Below, piece by piece: positions 12,978 to 22,346 of a DNA stretch of 59,564 nucleotides (within the stretch, counting starts at the first letter, position 1; each line of letters begins with the position of its first letter). Position numbers and translations under genes: made by a program. The notes beneath the pieces were generated by a model. That model did not search any database. It was not told where the DNA came from and saw only the letters and a program-made list of their open reading frames with translations. Where the stretch lies: the NCBI RefSeq assembly GCF_003057885.1, contig NZ_QAGK01000016.1, positions 1 to 59,564 of the forward strand, given 5' to 3'. The stretch comes from Oceaniglobus ichthyenteri (GTDB lineage: Bacteria > Pseudomonadota > Alphaproteobacteria > Rhodobacterales > Rhodobacteraceae).

Positions 12978-15728
12978 ATGAACGCTGTTGAAATCGAAGA
13001 GGCCATATCCGATTTGGCCGAGCAGCCGTTCGATGATGACGAATTTCCTTATGCCTTTCTGCTGGCTTTCGGCAACAAAGAGACCACCATCAAACGCCTG
13101 CGCACCGGCGCGTCGAACAAGTCCGACCTTGGCGGCGTTCTTCAAACCAACAACATCCACCTTAAGACCTGCGCCAAGGGCGAGGTGGCCCAGACTCTCG
13201 CAGCCCTCAAAGCCAGCGGGGCCACCACCAAGGCCAAGGCGAAGTTCATCCTTACCACCGATGGCATTGACCTTGAGGCCGAGGACATCACCACCGGCGA
13301 CACCATCGCCTGCGCCTATGCCGATTTCCCTGATCACTTCGGCTTCTTCCTGCCGCTGGCGGGCATCTCCACCGTCAAACAGATCCGCGAAAGCGCTTTT
13401 GACATCCGCGCAACCAGCCGCCTCAACCGGCTTTATGTCAAACTGATCGAGGACAACCCCGACTGGGGCACCGCCGCGCGCCGCCATGACATGAACCATT
13501 TCATGGCGCGGCTGATCTTTTGCTTCTTCGCCGAAGACACCGATATCTTTGTCAGCGACAACCTGTTCACCGCGACGATCGACCAGATGTCGAACCGCGA
13601 TGGCTCCAACACACACGAAATCATCAGCGAAGTCTTCCGCGCGATGAACACCGCTATTGCGGATAGGGCAGGGGCCAAGCTGCCCCGCTGGGCCGATGCC
13701 TTCCCCTATGTGAACGGCGGCTTGTTCTCCGGCAGCACCGAGGCGCCGCGCTTTTCCAAGATCGCGCAGCGCTACCTCAGCCATATCGGCTCGCTGGACT
13801 GGACCCAGATCAATCCGGATATCTTCGGCTCGATGATCCAGGCCGTGGCGGATGATGAGGAGCGCGGCGCACTGGGGATGCATTACACCTCCGTGCCGAA
13901 CATCCTGAAGGTGCTGAACCCGCTGTTCCTTGATGATCTGCGCGAGGCGCTGGAGGCGGCGGGGGACAATGCCCGCAAGCTGGCAAACCTGCGCGCGCGC
14001 ATGGCCAAGATACGGGTGTTCGATCCCGCCTGCGGGTCGGGCAACTTTCTGGTCATTGCCTACAAGGAAATCCGCGCGATTGAGTTCGCGCTGAACAAAC
14101 GCATCGGCACGCCCGGGCGGCGCAGTGACATTCCCCTGACCAACTACCGCGGGATTGAGCTGCGGGATTTCTCGGCCGAGATCGCCCGCCTTGCGCTGAT
14201 CATCGCGGAGTATCAGTGCGATGTGACCTATCTGGGCCAGAAAGAGGCGCTGGCCGAATTCCTGCCGCTGGATGCGCGCAACTGGATCACCTGCGCTAAT
14301 GCGCTACGGCTCGACTGGCTGTCGATCTGTCCGCCCACGGGGACGGGGGTGAAGTTTCAGTCGGATGATCTGTTCATGTCGCCGCTGGAGCAAGCGCAGA
14401 TTGATTTCGAGAATGAAGGGGGCGAGACGTATATTTGCGGCAACCCGCCCTATCTTGGCAGCGCATGGCAAACAAAAGAGCAGAAAGAAGATCTAAAGCG
14501 CATTTTTGACGGGCGCACCAAAAGCTGGAAGTCGTTGGATTATGTCGCGGGTTGGTTCATGAAGGCTGCTGACTACGGGCTACACACGCCAACTGTGTCG
14601 GCCTTTGTGTCCACCAATTCCATCTGTCAGGGAGAGCAGGTGCCGATCCTCTGGCCGCTGATGTTCGAAACAGGGCACGAGATCGTATTTGCACACACAA
14701 ACTTTAAATGGGCAAATTTGGCCAGCCACAACGCAGGCGTGACGGTAGTCATTGTGGCTGTCTCCAACCACGTCGGCTCGGTGCGTAGGCTTTATGCGTT
14801 AAATAGTGACGGTGAAACCGTTCTGAAAGAAGTCGAAAACATCAACGCCTATCTAGTGGCCGGTCCGAACGTTATAGTGAGTAAAATTGCACGCACACCC
14901 GAAGGCAGAGGAAAGATGCTGCGTGGTAACATGCCTACCGATGGCGGTAATTTCCTGATGACAGCGCAGGAAGCGCGTGAGTGGATTTCAAATAATGTTT
15001 TGCCTGAACAGTTTGTTCGCCCATTTATGGGAGCAAATGAAGTTCTCAATGCGTTGCCAAGATATTGCATATGGATTGAGGATGAAAAACTAACCGAGGC
15101 TCTAACGATCCCGTTCATTGCCGAGAGAATTGATCGCGTGCGCGAAATGCGTTTGAACAGTAGCGCACCGACTACGAGAAACACAAAAGTCCCACCACAC
15201 AGGTTTATGCAGATAGAAGGAACGGCAGAGGAGTTTACAATCTCTGTCCCTGCAATCACTTCGGAAAACAGAGAGTTTCTACCGGTAACCCTGTTGCCAG
15301 GGAATGTTGTCTTTTCAAATAAGTGTTACGCTATCTACGATGCTCCCCTATGGAACATGGCGCTAGTCGCCTCGCGTCTGCACTGGGTTTGGATCGGCAC
15401 GGTCTGCGTGCGACTTGAGATGCGTTTCAGCTATTCCAACACCATCGGTTGGCATACCTTCCCGATTCCGAAACTCACCGAGAAGAACAAAGCCGATCTG
15501 ACGCGATGCGCCGAGGACATCCTGCTCGCCCGCGAGGCGCATTTCCCCGCCACCATCGCCGATCTCTACAATCCCGACACCATGCCTGAAAACCTGCGCG
15601 CCGCCCACGCCCGCAATGACGAGGTGCTGGAACGCATCTACATCGGCCGCCGCTTTCGCAACGACACCGAGCGGCTCGAAAAGCTGTTTCAGATGTATAC
15701 GAAGATGACCACCAAGGTGCCCGCATGA
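12978..15728 (+). CDS. MmeI-like N6-adenine DNA methyltransferase without nuclease domain (defence island gene 1)
   Basis: A 916-residue class I DNA methyltransferase. The SAM-binding motif FDPACGSGNFL lies at 348-358 and the catalytic motif NPPY at 489-492, as in N6-adenine gamma-type enzymes. The helical segment before it (MARLIFCFFAEDTDIF, AFPYVNGGLF, SLDWTQINPDIFGS) matches the connector of type IIG enzymes of the MmeI family. The N-terminal 150 residues show no PD-(D/E)xK nuclease and differ from MmeI. The target-recognition region follows at about 540-790. Cleavage, if any, must come from the partner genes downstream. It overlaps the next gene by ATGA, so they form an operon. The target-recognition part is visibly lower in GC than the rest, suggesting domain exchange. 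Confidence 0.88.
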   Translation: MNAVEIEEAISDLAEQPFDDDEFPYAFLLAFGNKETTIKRLRTGASNKSDLGGVLQTNNIHLKTCAKGEVAQTLAALKASGATTKAKAKFILTTDGIDLEAEDITTGDTIACAYADFPDHFGFFLPLAGISTVKQIRESAFDIRATSRLNRLYVKLIEDNPDWGTAARRHDMNHFMARLIFCFFAEDTDIFVSDNLFTATIDQMSNRDGSNTHEIISEVFRAMNTAIADRAGAKLPRWADAFPYVNGGLFSGSTEAPRFSKIAQRYLSHIGSLDWTQINPDIFGSMIQAVADDEERGALGMHYTSVPNILKVLNPLFLDDLREALEAAGDNARKLANLRARMAKIRVFDPACGSGNFLVIAYKEIRAIEFALNKRIGTPGRRSDIPLTNYRGIELRDFSAEIARLALIIAEYQCDVTYLGQKEALAEFLPLDARNWITCANALRLDWLSICPPTGTGVKFQSDDLFMSPLEQAQIDFENEGGETYICGNPPYLGSAWQTKEQKEDLKRIFDGRTKSWKSLDYVAGWFMKAADYGLHTPTVSAFVSTNSICQGEQVPILWPLMFETGHEIVFAHTNFKWANLASHNAGVTVVIVAVSNHVGSVRRLYALNSDGETVLKEVENINAYLVAGPNVIVSKIARTPEGRGKMLRGNMPTDGGNFLMTAQEAREWISNNVLPEQFVRPFMGANEVLNALPRYCIWIEDEKLTEALTIPFIAERIDRVREMRLNSSAPTTRNTKVPPHRFMQIEGTAEEFTISVPAITSENREFLPVTLLPGNVVFSNKCYAIYDAPLWNMALVASRLHWVWIGTVCVRLEMRFSYSNTIGWHTFPIPKLTEKNKADLTRCAEDILLAREAHFPATIADLYNPDTMPENLRAAHARNDEVLERIYIGRRFRNDTERLEKLFQMYTKMTTKVPA

Positions 15729-17197
15729 CGCTTGATCCGGTGATGAGCGCGGATCGCACCCGCAAACTGGTCGATGACCTGCGCGCCAAACCGGCGGAAA
15801 CCGCGTGGATCGAATTCAAGGAAAACAATGCCGATGGGCCGCTGATCGGCAAGCTGATCTCGGCCCTGTCCAACGCCGCACGTCTGGCCGATCAGCATTT
15901 CGCCTATGTCATCTGGGGCGTGCGCGACAGTGACCATGCCGCCGTAGGCACGACGTTCGACCCGACGGTGAAAAAGGAGAAGGGCCAGCCGCTGGAACTG
16001 TGGATCGCCAACCACCTGCAACCCGGCATCGAGTTCCGTTTTGAAGAGGTGGATCATGACGGGGCGCGCCTGATCCTGCTTACCATCCCCGCCGCCGCCA
16101 CGGCCCCCGTAGAATTTGACCGCACAGCCTATCTGCGCATCGGCAGCGCCACACCTCGCCTGTCCGCCCATCCCGAGCGCCTGCGCGCCCTCTGGGCCAA
16201 GCTACAGCCCTATGCGTGGGAAACAGGCATCGCCGCGCAGTTCCTCACCGGTGACGAGGTTCTGGCGCGGCTGGACTACGCCATCTATTTCGATCTGACC
16301 GCACAACCCTTACCTGATAACAGACAGGGGATATTCGATAAGCTGCTGGCGGATCGTCTGATCCAGCGGGACGTCAGCGACCATTGGAACATCACCAATC
16401 TCGGGGCGATCCTCTATGCCAAAAAGCTGGCCGATTTCGGTCCTTCGGTAGAGCGTAAAGGCGTCCGCTTCGTCGCCTATGCAGGCACTGGCCGCGCAGA
16501 TGATGTGAGCCACCGTCAGGACGGCCAGCGCGGCTATGCAGCGGGGTTTCAGGGGTTGGTGGATTACATCGACGGCCTTCTGCCCCGAAACGAGCTGATC
16601 GGAAAAGCTTTCCGCGAGGAACGCCCGCTTTACCCGTCAATCGCGATCCGTGAGTTGATCGCCAACGCGCTGATCCACCAGGACATGACGATCACCGGCG
16701 CAGGCCCGCTGATCGAGCTGTTCAGCGACCGCATGGAAATCACGAACCCCGGCGCGCCATTGATGAGCCCGGACCGGTTTCTGGATACACCACCCCGCTC
16801 CCGCAACGAGGCCCTCGCATCCCTGATGCGCCGCATGAAGCTGTGCGAAGAGCAAGGCACCGGCATCGACAAGGTGATCACGGCAGTTGAGCTGCACCAG
16901 CTGCCACCCCCGGATTTCCGCATGGAAGGCGACGCTGTGCGCGTGGTCCTGTTTGCGCCGCGCCGCTTTGCCGACATGACACCGGAAGAGGCCGTGCGTG
17001 CATGTTTCCAGCATGCCGCACTGAAATACGTAGGCGGTCAGAAGATGACGAACGCCACACTGCGCGAACGGCTCGGCATCGACGATCAGAACGCAGCGCA
17101 GGCGTCACGGGTTATCCGCGCGACACTGGACGCCGGCCTGATCCGGCCAGCAGATGCAGAGCGCCCGCGTGCCGGCTATGTGCCTGCATGGGCGTAG
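15725..17197 (+). CDS. AlbA_2/Schlafen-type ATP-binding protein with GHKL-like domain (defence island gene 2)
   Basis: A 490-residue protein. The N-terminal AlbA_2 (Schlafen-like) domain has WIEFKENN (E30, K32), SALSNAARL and YVIWGVRD. A HATPase_c_4-like domain carries RELIANALIHQDM (N314) and IELFSDRMEITNPG. A C-terminal winged helix ends near AGYVPAWA. Such proteins are annotated as putative transcriptional regulators or ATP-dependent helix-turn-helix proteins, and they often sit in phage-defence loci as nucleic-acid sensors or effectors. Its ATG overlaps the methyltransferase stop. A 175-base gap separates it from the helicase gene, so the downstream three genes may have their own promoter. 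The exact role is inference. Confidence 0.85.
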   Translation: MTLDPVMSADRTRKLVDDLRAKPAETAWIEFKENNADGPLIGKLISALSNAARLADQHFAYVIWGVRDSDHAAVGTTFDPTVKKEKGQPLELWIANHLQPGIEFRFEEVDHDGARLILLTIPAAATAPVEFDRTAYLRIGSATPRLSAHPERLRALWAKLQPYAWETGIAAQFLTGDEVLARLDYAIYFDLTAQPLPDNRQGIFDKLLADRLIQRDVSDHWNITNLGAILYAKKLADFGPSVERKGVRFVAYAGTGRADDVSHRQDGQRGYAAGFQGLVDYIDGLLPRNELIGKAFREERPLYPSIAIRELIANALIHQDMTITGAGPLIELFSDRMEITNPGAPLMSPDRFLDTPPRSRNEALASLMRRMKLCEEQGTGIDKVITAVELHQLPPPDFRMEGDAVRVVLFAPRRFADMTPEEAVRACFQHAALKYVGGQKMTNATLRERLGIDDQNAAQASRVIRATLDAGLIRPADAERPRAGYVPAWA

Positions 17198-17372
17198 CTT
17201 GGAAAAGAATTGATCGGGTTTTGATTATGACGACGGGGGCAGGAGGGTGAGATTTGAAAAACAAATATAAATCATGCTGTTATGATGTCTGTATCGCGGC
17301 ATTATCATTTGATCGGGTCTTGATCGCCTACCTTGGAACGGAAGATGTCGCAGACGCCAGAAAGAAAACAAC

Positions 17373-19421
17373 ATGAAAAACCAAGTCCCCTCCGTCTCCG
17401 TCAAATATGAAGCCAATGGCGCATCGACCAAATCCAACGAGATGGGCATGCGCCAGATGCAGGAGCGCGTGTATCAAAAGCGGGGCGAACAATATCTGTT
17501 GATTAAGTCGCCCCCCGCTTCCGGCAAATCCCGCGCACTGATGTTCATCGCGCTGGACAAGCTGCACAACCAAGGGGTCAAACAGGCCATCGTGGTGGTG
17601 CCGGAAAAGTCGATTGGAGCCAGTTTCAATGACGAGCCGCTGAGCAGGTTCGGCTTCTGGGCCGATTGGCAGGTCGAGCCGAAATGGAACTTGTGTAACT
17701 CGCCCGGAACGGATGGCGGCAAGGTCAAATCGGTCGGCGCGTTCCTTGAAAGCAGCGACCAGATATTGGTCTGCACCCATGCCACATTCCGGTTTGCCGT
17801 GGAGAAGTTTGGAATCGAGGCATTCGACGATCGGCTGATTGCCGTAGACGAATTCCACCATGTTTCATCCAGCGAGGACAACATTCTCGGCAAACAGCTC
17901 AATGACTTCATCACCCGCGACAGCGTGCATGTCGTGGCGATGACCGGCAGCTATTTCCGCGGCGATGCGGCGCCGATCCTGGTGCCTGAAAACGAGGCCA
18001 AGTTCGATACGGTCACCTACACCTACTATGAGCAGTTGAACGGCTACAAATATTTAAAAACCCTTGATATTGGTTATTTCTTCTACTCCGGCTCCTATGC
18101 TGACGACATCCTGAAGGTGCTTGATCCGAATGAGAAGACGATCCTGCACATCCCTAACGTGAATGCACGCGAAAGCACGAAGGACAAACACAAAGAAGTA
18201 GAGCACATTATCGAGGCTCTGGGGAAATGGCAGAAAATGGACCCTATTACCGGGTTTCATCTCGTGAAAACCCCCGAGGGGCGGGTTCTGAAGATCGCCG
18301 ATCTGGTGGATGATGAGGCTGTGAAGCGCGAAAAAGTTTCTGCCGCGTTGAGAGACCCTGCTCAGAAGAACAACCGTGACCATGTAGACATCATCATCGC
18401 CCTAGGGATGGCCAAAGAGGGTTTTGACTGGGTCTGGTGTGAACACGCGCTGACGGTCGGCTATCGCGCCAGCCTGACTGAAATCGTGCAGATCATTGGC
18501 CGCACTACCCGTGACGCGGTCGGCAAATCACGCGCCCGTTTCACCAACTTGATTGCCGAGCCGGATGCTGCTGAAGCGGCAGTCACCGAGGCTGTGAACG
18601 ACACGCTCAAGGCTATTGCAGCAAGTTTGCTCATGGAGCAGGTGCTTGCTCCCCGGTTTAATTTCACAGCAAAGAGCGCCAAAAGTGGACCTGTCGAGGG
18701 ATTTGATTATGGCGAAAACGGCTATGATCCGAAGAAGGAAAATGTTGGCTTTGACAAGCACAGTGGTCAATTCCAGATCGAGATCAAAGGCCTCGCTGAA
18801 CCTAAAAGTGAATTTGCACAACGGATCTGCAATGACGACCTGAACGAGGTGATCACTGCTTTTGTTCAGGACAAGACAGCAATCGAACGCGGGCTGTTTG
18901 ATCCCGAACTTGTGCCTGAGGAGTTGACCCAGGTCCGAATGGGCAAAATCGTCGGGGCGAAGTTTCCCGAGCTAGATGCTGAGGATCAGGAGGCGGTGCG
19001 CCAGCATGCGGTCGCTGCCCTGAACCTGACCCAGAAGGCAAAGGAGATAGCGCTTTCCGCTTCAAACGATCCAGAGACAAACGGCAACACGGCACTGATT
19101 GACGGTGTGCGCAAGTTTGCAATGGACGTGCGCGAACTCGATATCGACCTGATCGACCGGATTAATCCCTTTGGTGAAGCCTATGCCATCCTTGCCGAAA
19201 GCATGAATGAGGAAAGCCTCAAGCAGGTTGCAGCGGTAATCTCCGCCAAGAAAGTGCAGCTGTCCCCTGAAGAGGCACGCGATCTGGCGCGCCGCGCAGT
19301 GAAGTTTAAGCAGGAGCGGGGGCGGTTACCGTCCATCACATCGGCTGATGCATGGGAAAAGAAGATGGCTGAAGGTGTCGCTTTTCTTGCCCGTATGAAG
19401 CAGGAGGCCGCCAATGGTTAA
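17373..19421 (+). CDS. SF2 DEAD/DEAH-type helicase (defence island gene 3)
   Basis: A 682-residue superfamily 2 helicase. Motif I is PPASGKS (47-53), motif II DEFH (159-162), motif III-like MTGSY and motif VI QIIGRTTRDAVGKSR (373 onward). The C-terminal 200 residues are helical and of unknown function (VQLSPEEARDLARRAVKFKQERGRLPS). The arrangement resembles type III and type I restriction helicases but lacks a fused nuclease. It overlaps the next gene by 8 bases (ATGGTTAA), so helicase and GIY-YIG protein are probably made together and may act as a complex. AAGAAAAC precedes the ATG, a weak ribosome-binding site. Confidence 0.88.
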   Translation: MKNQVPSVSVKYEANGASTKSNEMGMRQMQERVYQKRGEQYLLIKSPPASGKSRALMFIALDKLHNQGVKQAIVVVPEKSIGASFNDEPLSRFGFWADWQVEPKWNLCNSPGTDGGKVKSVGAFLESSDQILVCTHATFRFAVEKFGIEAFDDRLIAVDEFHHVSSSEDNILGKQLNDFITRDSVHVVAMTGSYFRGDAAPILVPENEAKFDTVTYTYYEQLNGYKYLKTLDIGYFFYSGSYADDILKVLDPNEKTILHIPNVNARESTKDKHKEVEHIIEALGKWQKMDPITGFHLVKTPEGRVLKIADLVDDEAVKREKVSAALRDPAQKNNRDHVDIIIALGMAKEGFDWVWCEHALTVGYRASLTEIVQIIGRTTRDAVGKSRARFTNLIAEPDAAEAAVTEAVNDTLKAIAASLLMEQVLAPRFNFTAKSAKSGPVEGFDYGENGYDPKKENVGFDKHSGQFQIEIKGLAEPKSEFAQRICNDDLNEVITAFVQDKTAIERGLFDPELVPEELTQVRMGKIVGAKFPELDAEDQEAVRQHAVAALNLTQKAKEIALSASNDPETNGNTALIDGVRKFAMDVRELDIDLIDRINPFGEAYAILAESMNEESLKQVAAVISAKKVQLSPEEARDLARRAVKFKQERGRLPSITSADAWEKKMAEGVAFLARMKQEAANG

Positions 19422-20607
19422 AGAATTTACCCCGGATGATGATGCTTTACTGGCCGAGCTTGGCATTGAGATCGAGCCAAAAAAGACCGTCAGCCGCACG
19501 CCGCGAGAAGAGCGTATCATCGCCGGCTTTGAAGAGATACAGCGCTTTACCGAAGAGCAGGGGCGACAGCCGCAACATGGCGAAGACGGGGATTTTTTTG
19601 AGCGCCTCTACGCCGTCCGGCTGGATCGTATGCGCGAAGTGCAGGAATGTCGTGATCTGGTGGAGCCGCTGGACCATCAAGGGCTTCTGAGAGGGTCTGA
19701 GCCAACTTTGCCTGCTGCCAGCGATGAACTCGATGATGATGCTCTTTTGGCGGAGCTCGGGATCGACGTTGATGCCCTCCCGATCACAGAACTGAGGCAC
19801 GTTCGTTCAACTGCAGAAAAGAAGGCGGCAGAAGACATCGCGAACCGCGACAAATGTGAGGATTTCGACACATTCAAACCGCTCTTCGAACAGGTGCAAA
19901 ATGAGTTGAATAGTGGCCTGCGCGAAACACGTCCGTTCGAGATGAAGGCCGAGATCGAAAAGGGGCGTTTCTTCATCGTCAGCGGTCAGAAGGCCTATGT
20001 CGCAGAAAAGGGTGAGATCACCATCACTGATCAAGGGCGCACTGATGCCCGGTTGCGAGTGATCTTTGACAATGGCACCGAGAGCAACATGCTGATGCGC
20101 TCGCTTCAGCGTGCGTTGAACAAGGATGAGGCTGGCCGCCGGATCACAGAACCAACCGCTGGTCCATTGTTTTCCGACCAAACGATCGACGGCGATGAGG
20201 CGAGCGGCACAATCTATGTGCTGCGCAGCAAGGCCGATCATCCGCTTATCGCGGAAAATCGAGAGCTGGTGCATAAGATCGGTGTGACCAACATGAGCGT
20301 GGAAAAGCGCATTGCAGGAGCGCATCTCCAGCCGACATTCTTAATGGCCAATGTAGAGATCGTGGCGACCTATGAACTCTATAATATCAACCGAACGAAG
20401 CTGGAAAACCTGATCCATCGCATCTTCGAACCCACACGGCTTGAGATTGAGATCTTGGATCGCTTTGGGCGGCCGGTTGTGCCGCGTGAGTGGTTTTTCG
20501 TGCCGCTTTTTGTGATCAAGGAGGCGGTCGAGCGGATTAAAGACGGCACGATTGCGAGGTATGTTTATGATCCACAAAACGCGCAACTCGTGAAGCGTTC
20601 GATATAA
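19414..20607 (+). CDS. GIY-YIG nuclease family protein (defence island gene 4)
   Basis: A 397-residue protein. Two acidic segments at the N-terminus share the motif DDDALLAELGI (near 9 and 108), an internal duplication. The C-terminal half is a GIY-YIG-type nuclease domain: GTIYVL (265-270), VHKIGVTNMSVEKRIAGA (from 286), a central YELYNINRTKLENLIHRIF with the expected conserved Glu, and a closing VPREWFFV. This variant, with the helicase in front, recurs in restriction-like clusters to my knowledge. It is the best candidate for the DNA-cutting subunit together with the next gene. The repeated DDDALLAELGI segments could be docking motifs for the helicase. It overlaps the next gene at TAATG. 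Confidence 0.85.
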   Translation: MVKEFTPDDDALLAELGIEIEPKKTVSRTPREERIIAGFEEIQRFTEEQGRQPQHGEDGDFFERLYAVRLDRMREVQECRDLVEPLDHQGLLRGSEPTLPAASDELDDDALLAELGIDVDALPITELRHVRSTAEKKAAEDIANRDKCEDFDTFKPLFEQVQNELNSGLRETRPFEMKAEIEKGRFFIVSGQKAYVAEKGEITITDQGRTDARLRVIFDNGTESNMLMRSLQRALNKDEAGRRITEPTAGPLFSDQTIDGDEASGTIYVLRSKADHPLIAENRELVHKIGVTNMSVEKRIAGAHLQPTFLMANVEIVATYELYNINRTKLENLIHRIFEPTRLEIEILDRFGRPVVPREWFFVPLFVIKEAVERIKDGTIARYVYDPQNAQLVKRSI

Positions 20608-22058
20608 TGGGGAAAATAAGCAACCCAATCAGATTTTCAGAGCACTATGGGATTGATTCCAAAGAGCTCGAAAGTCGGGGCATCCTCGACCCGACTTTAA
20701 ATTCTGATACGAAGCTTTTTATCGACCCGCTACTACTCGCAGAATCAAGTCACGCGGAGATTTCAAGCGGGGCACGTATTACCTACGAGACGCATTTCGG
20801 GAAAATCATAAAATTTCTTGTCAGAGCGAAGAATCCCACTGACGTAGCCTGGAAGAGTGCAGCGCGACTTCTGACGTTCCCAGAGATCCAATGGACCTGC
20901 CTAGGCTATGGTTCTCAATCGGTTTCTGGGAGCGGATCGGGATCAGACATGACAGGGCAGTATATCGAAACAGCACGACAGATTGTAGAACTTGGTATCG
21001 AAGACCCTGACCTTTTTGTCGCTATGGCCTTGTTCGAAAACGGCGTAGGCCCTGATCGCATAAGCGATATGACCACAAACGTTATCTTGGGTGATCTTCT
21101 GAGGCTTAACGAGCGTATCCTTCCGGAACTTGGCATCCCGACCCAAGAAATGACCCTCAATTTGAAGAACGGGAAGAGCTATACCGCGCAATTGGCGATT
21201 AACCCTTATGTGGGGCCTTGTGACCCGGTTATCCTCGTTCCCAGTGACATACTTCGCGACCTTCCGATTGCGACGGATTGGTCGGATGTGGCGGATGCTG
21301 CATCGAAGAACGCGGAGCTGCGGTCTCGGGTGAATGTTCAGATTGCTCGGATGTGGCGGGTAAAGAGTAAGAAGGATAAGGGTGAAATCCGCCGATGGGC
21401 ACTTTCGGATAAGTCCTCATTCGAAACTTTCATGGAAATGCTGCGAGGTGCCAATCCAACGGCCTACGACATGCATGGCGATCCTCTGGGCGAGGTGTTC
21501 TGGCGGAAAATCGCCGCCACTTTGGCTCAGCAAGAGCCTTTGGAAATATCAGCTCCACCGAAAATGGACCTTGCAGGCGTCGAAACCGTTGTCAGAATAA
21601 TTATCGAGCAATTCCGCTTTTTGATCGAAGATCGTCGGTTTTCAGAAGAGCTTTATCATCAAGGGAAGCCTCGACCCGAGATTTCTGCGCAGCGGCTATT
21701 TTTTGCGGTCGCGCACGCCTACTGTAAAGCGAATAACCTCGATCTGACGCCCGAAGCTGAGACGGGCAACGGACCAGTTGATTTCAAAGTATCGGCAGGA
21801 TTTTTGGGGAGAGCAGTCGTAGAGATCAAGCTATCGCGAAATCCCAAGATAGTTGATGGCTATACCAAGCAACTGGAAACCTACAAGGTGGCCGAAGAAA
21901 CCGTGAGCGGTTTCTATGTCATTGTGGACGTAGGGCATATGGGCAAGAAGGATGAGCGATTAATTGCGACCAAGAACGCGGCTGCATCCGAAGGTAAAAT
22001 CACCTCGCCAATTATTTTTGTTGATGGATCGCGTCGCGCGTCAGCAAGTAAGCTCTAA
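20607..22058 (+). CDS. Predicted PD-(D/E)xK nuclease-like protein (defence island gene 5)
   Basis: A 483-residue protein that I do not recognise as a named family. The C-terminal domain has a PD-(D/E)xK signature: D392 in GPVDFKV, then E406-x-K408 in VVEIKLS on a following strand, then a helix with YTKQLETYK. The spacing of 14 residues and the order fit restriction-like endonucleases. The N-terminal 350 residues are mixed alpha/beta with a Ser/Gly stretch (SVSGSGSGSD, about 103-112). It starts within the stop of the GIY-YIG gene. GC content is lower than in the first two island genes, suggesting that the island was assembled from parts. It may be the effector nuclease or a second subunit. Confidence 0.75.
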   Translation: MGKISNPIRFSEHYGIDSKELESRGILDPTLNSDTKLFIDPLLLAESSHAEISSGARITYETHFGKIIKFLVRAKNPTDVAWKSAARLLTFPEIQWTCLGYGSQSVSGSGSGSDMTGQYIETARQIVELGIEDPDLFVAMALFENGVGPDRISDMTTNVILGDLLRLNERILPELGIPTQEMTLNLKNGKSYTAQLAINPYVGPCDPVILVPSDILRDLPIATDWSDVADAASKNAELRSRVNVQIARMWRVKSKKDKGEIRRWALSDKSSFETFMEMLRGANPTAYDMHGDPLGEVFWRKIAATLAQQEPLEISAPPKMDLAGVETVVRIIIEQFRFLIEDRRFSEELYHQGKPRPEISAQRLFFAVAHAYCKANNLDLTPEAETGNGPVDFKVSAGFLGRAVVEIKLSRNPKIVDGYTKQLETYKVAEETVSGFYVIVDVGHMGKKDERLIATKNAAASEGKITSPIIFVDGSRRASASKL

Positions 22059-22088
22059 ACGTGCAGAAACCGTGTGTAAAATAGCTGT

Positions 22089-22205
22089 ATGAAAATGATC
22101 GGCTACGCGCATGTTTCCACCTCCGGCCAAATCCTCGATGCTCAGTTCGAATAGCTTGCGGGACCGGAAAGCGATCTCGTGTTAAAAGAGAAGATGAGCG
22201 GGCAT
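22089..22205 (+). pseudogene. Degraded serine resolvase remnant
   Basis: The start MKMIGYAHVSTSGQILDAQF matches the N-terminus of Tn3-type resolvases (catalytic Ser in the YARVST motif). It hits TAG at 22152-22154 and then continues in frame with LAGPES and KEKMSG, another resolvase hallmark, before homology fades. It marks the right edge of the defence island and suggests past transposon or resolvase activity there. Bases 22206-22346 hold nothing recognised. Confidence 0.75.
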
Positions 22206-22346
22206 GGAACGATTATCCCAGCTGAAGAAAGCCTTGACCGTCATCTCGCAAGGGGGCGTGCTGATTATGACGCGGCTCTGGTGCTTGAGGGCGAGGTTTC
22301 TGTTTCAACGGCTTATGGATCAACCTCTGACATGCGGGCACAGCCC

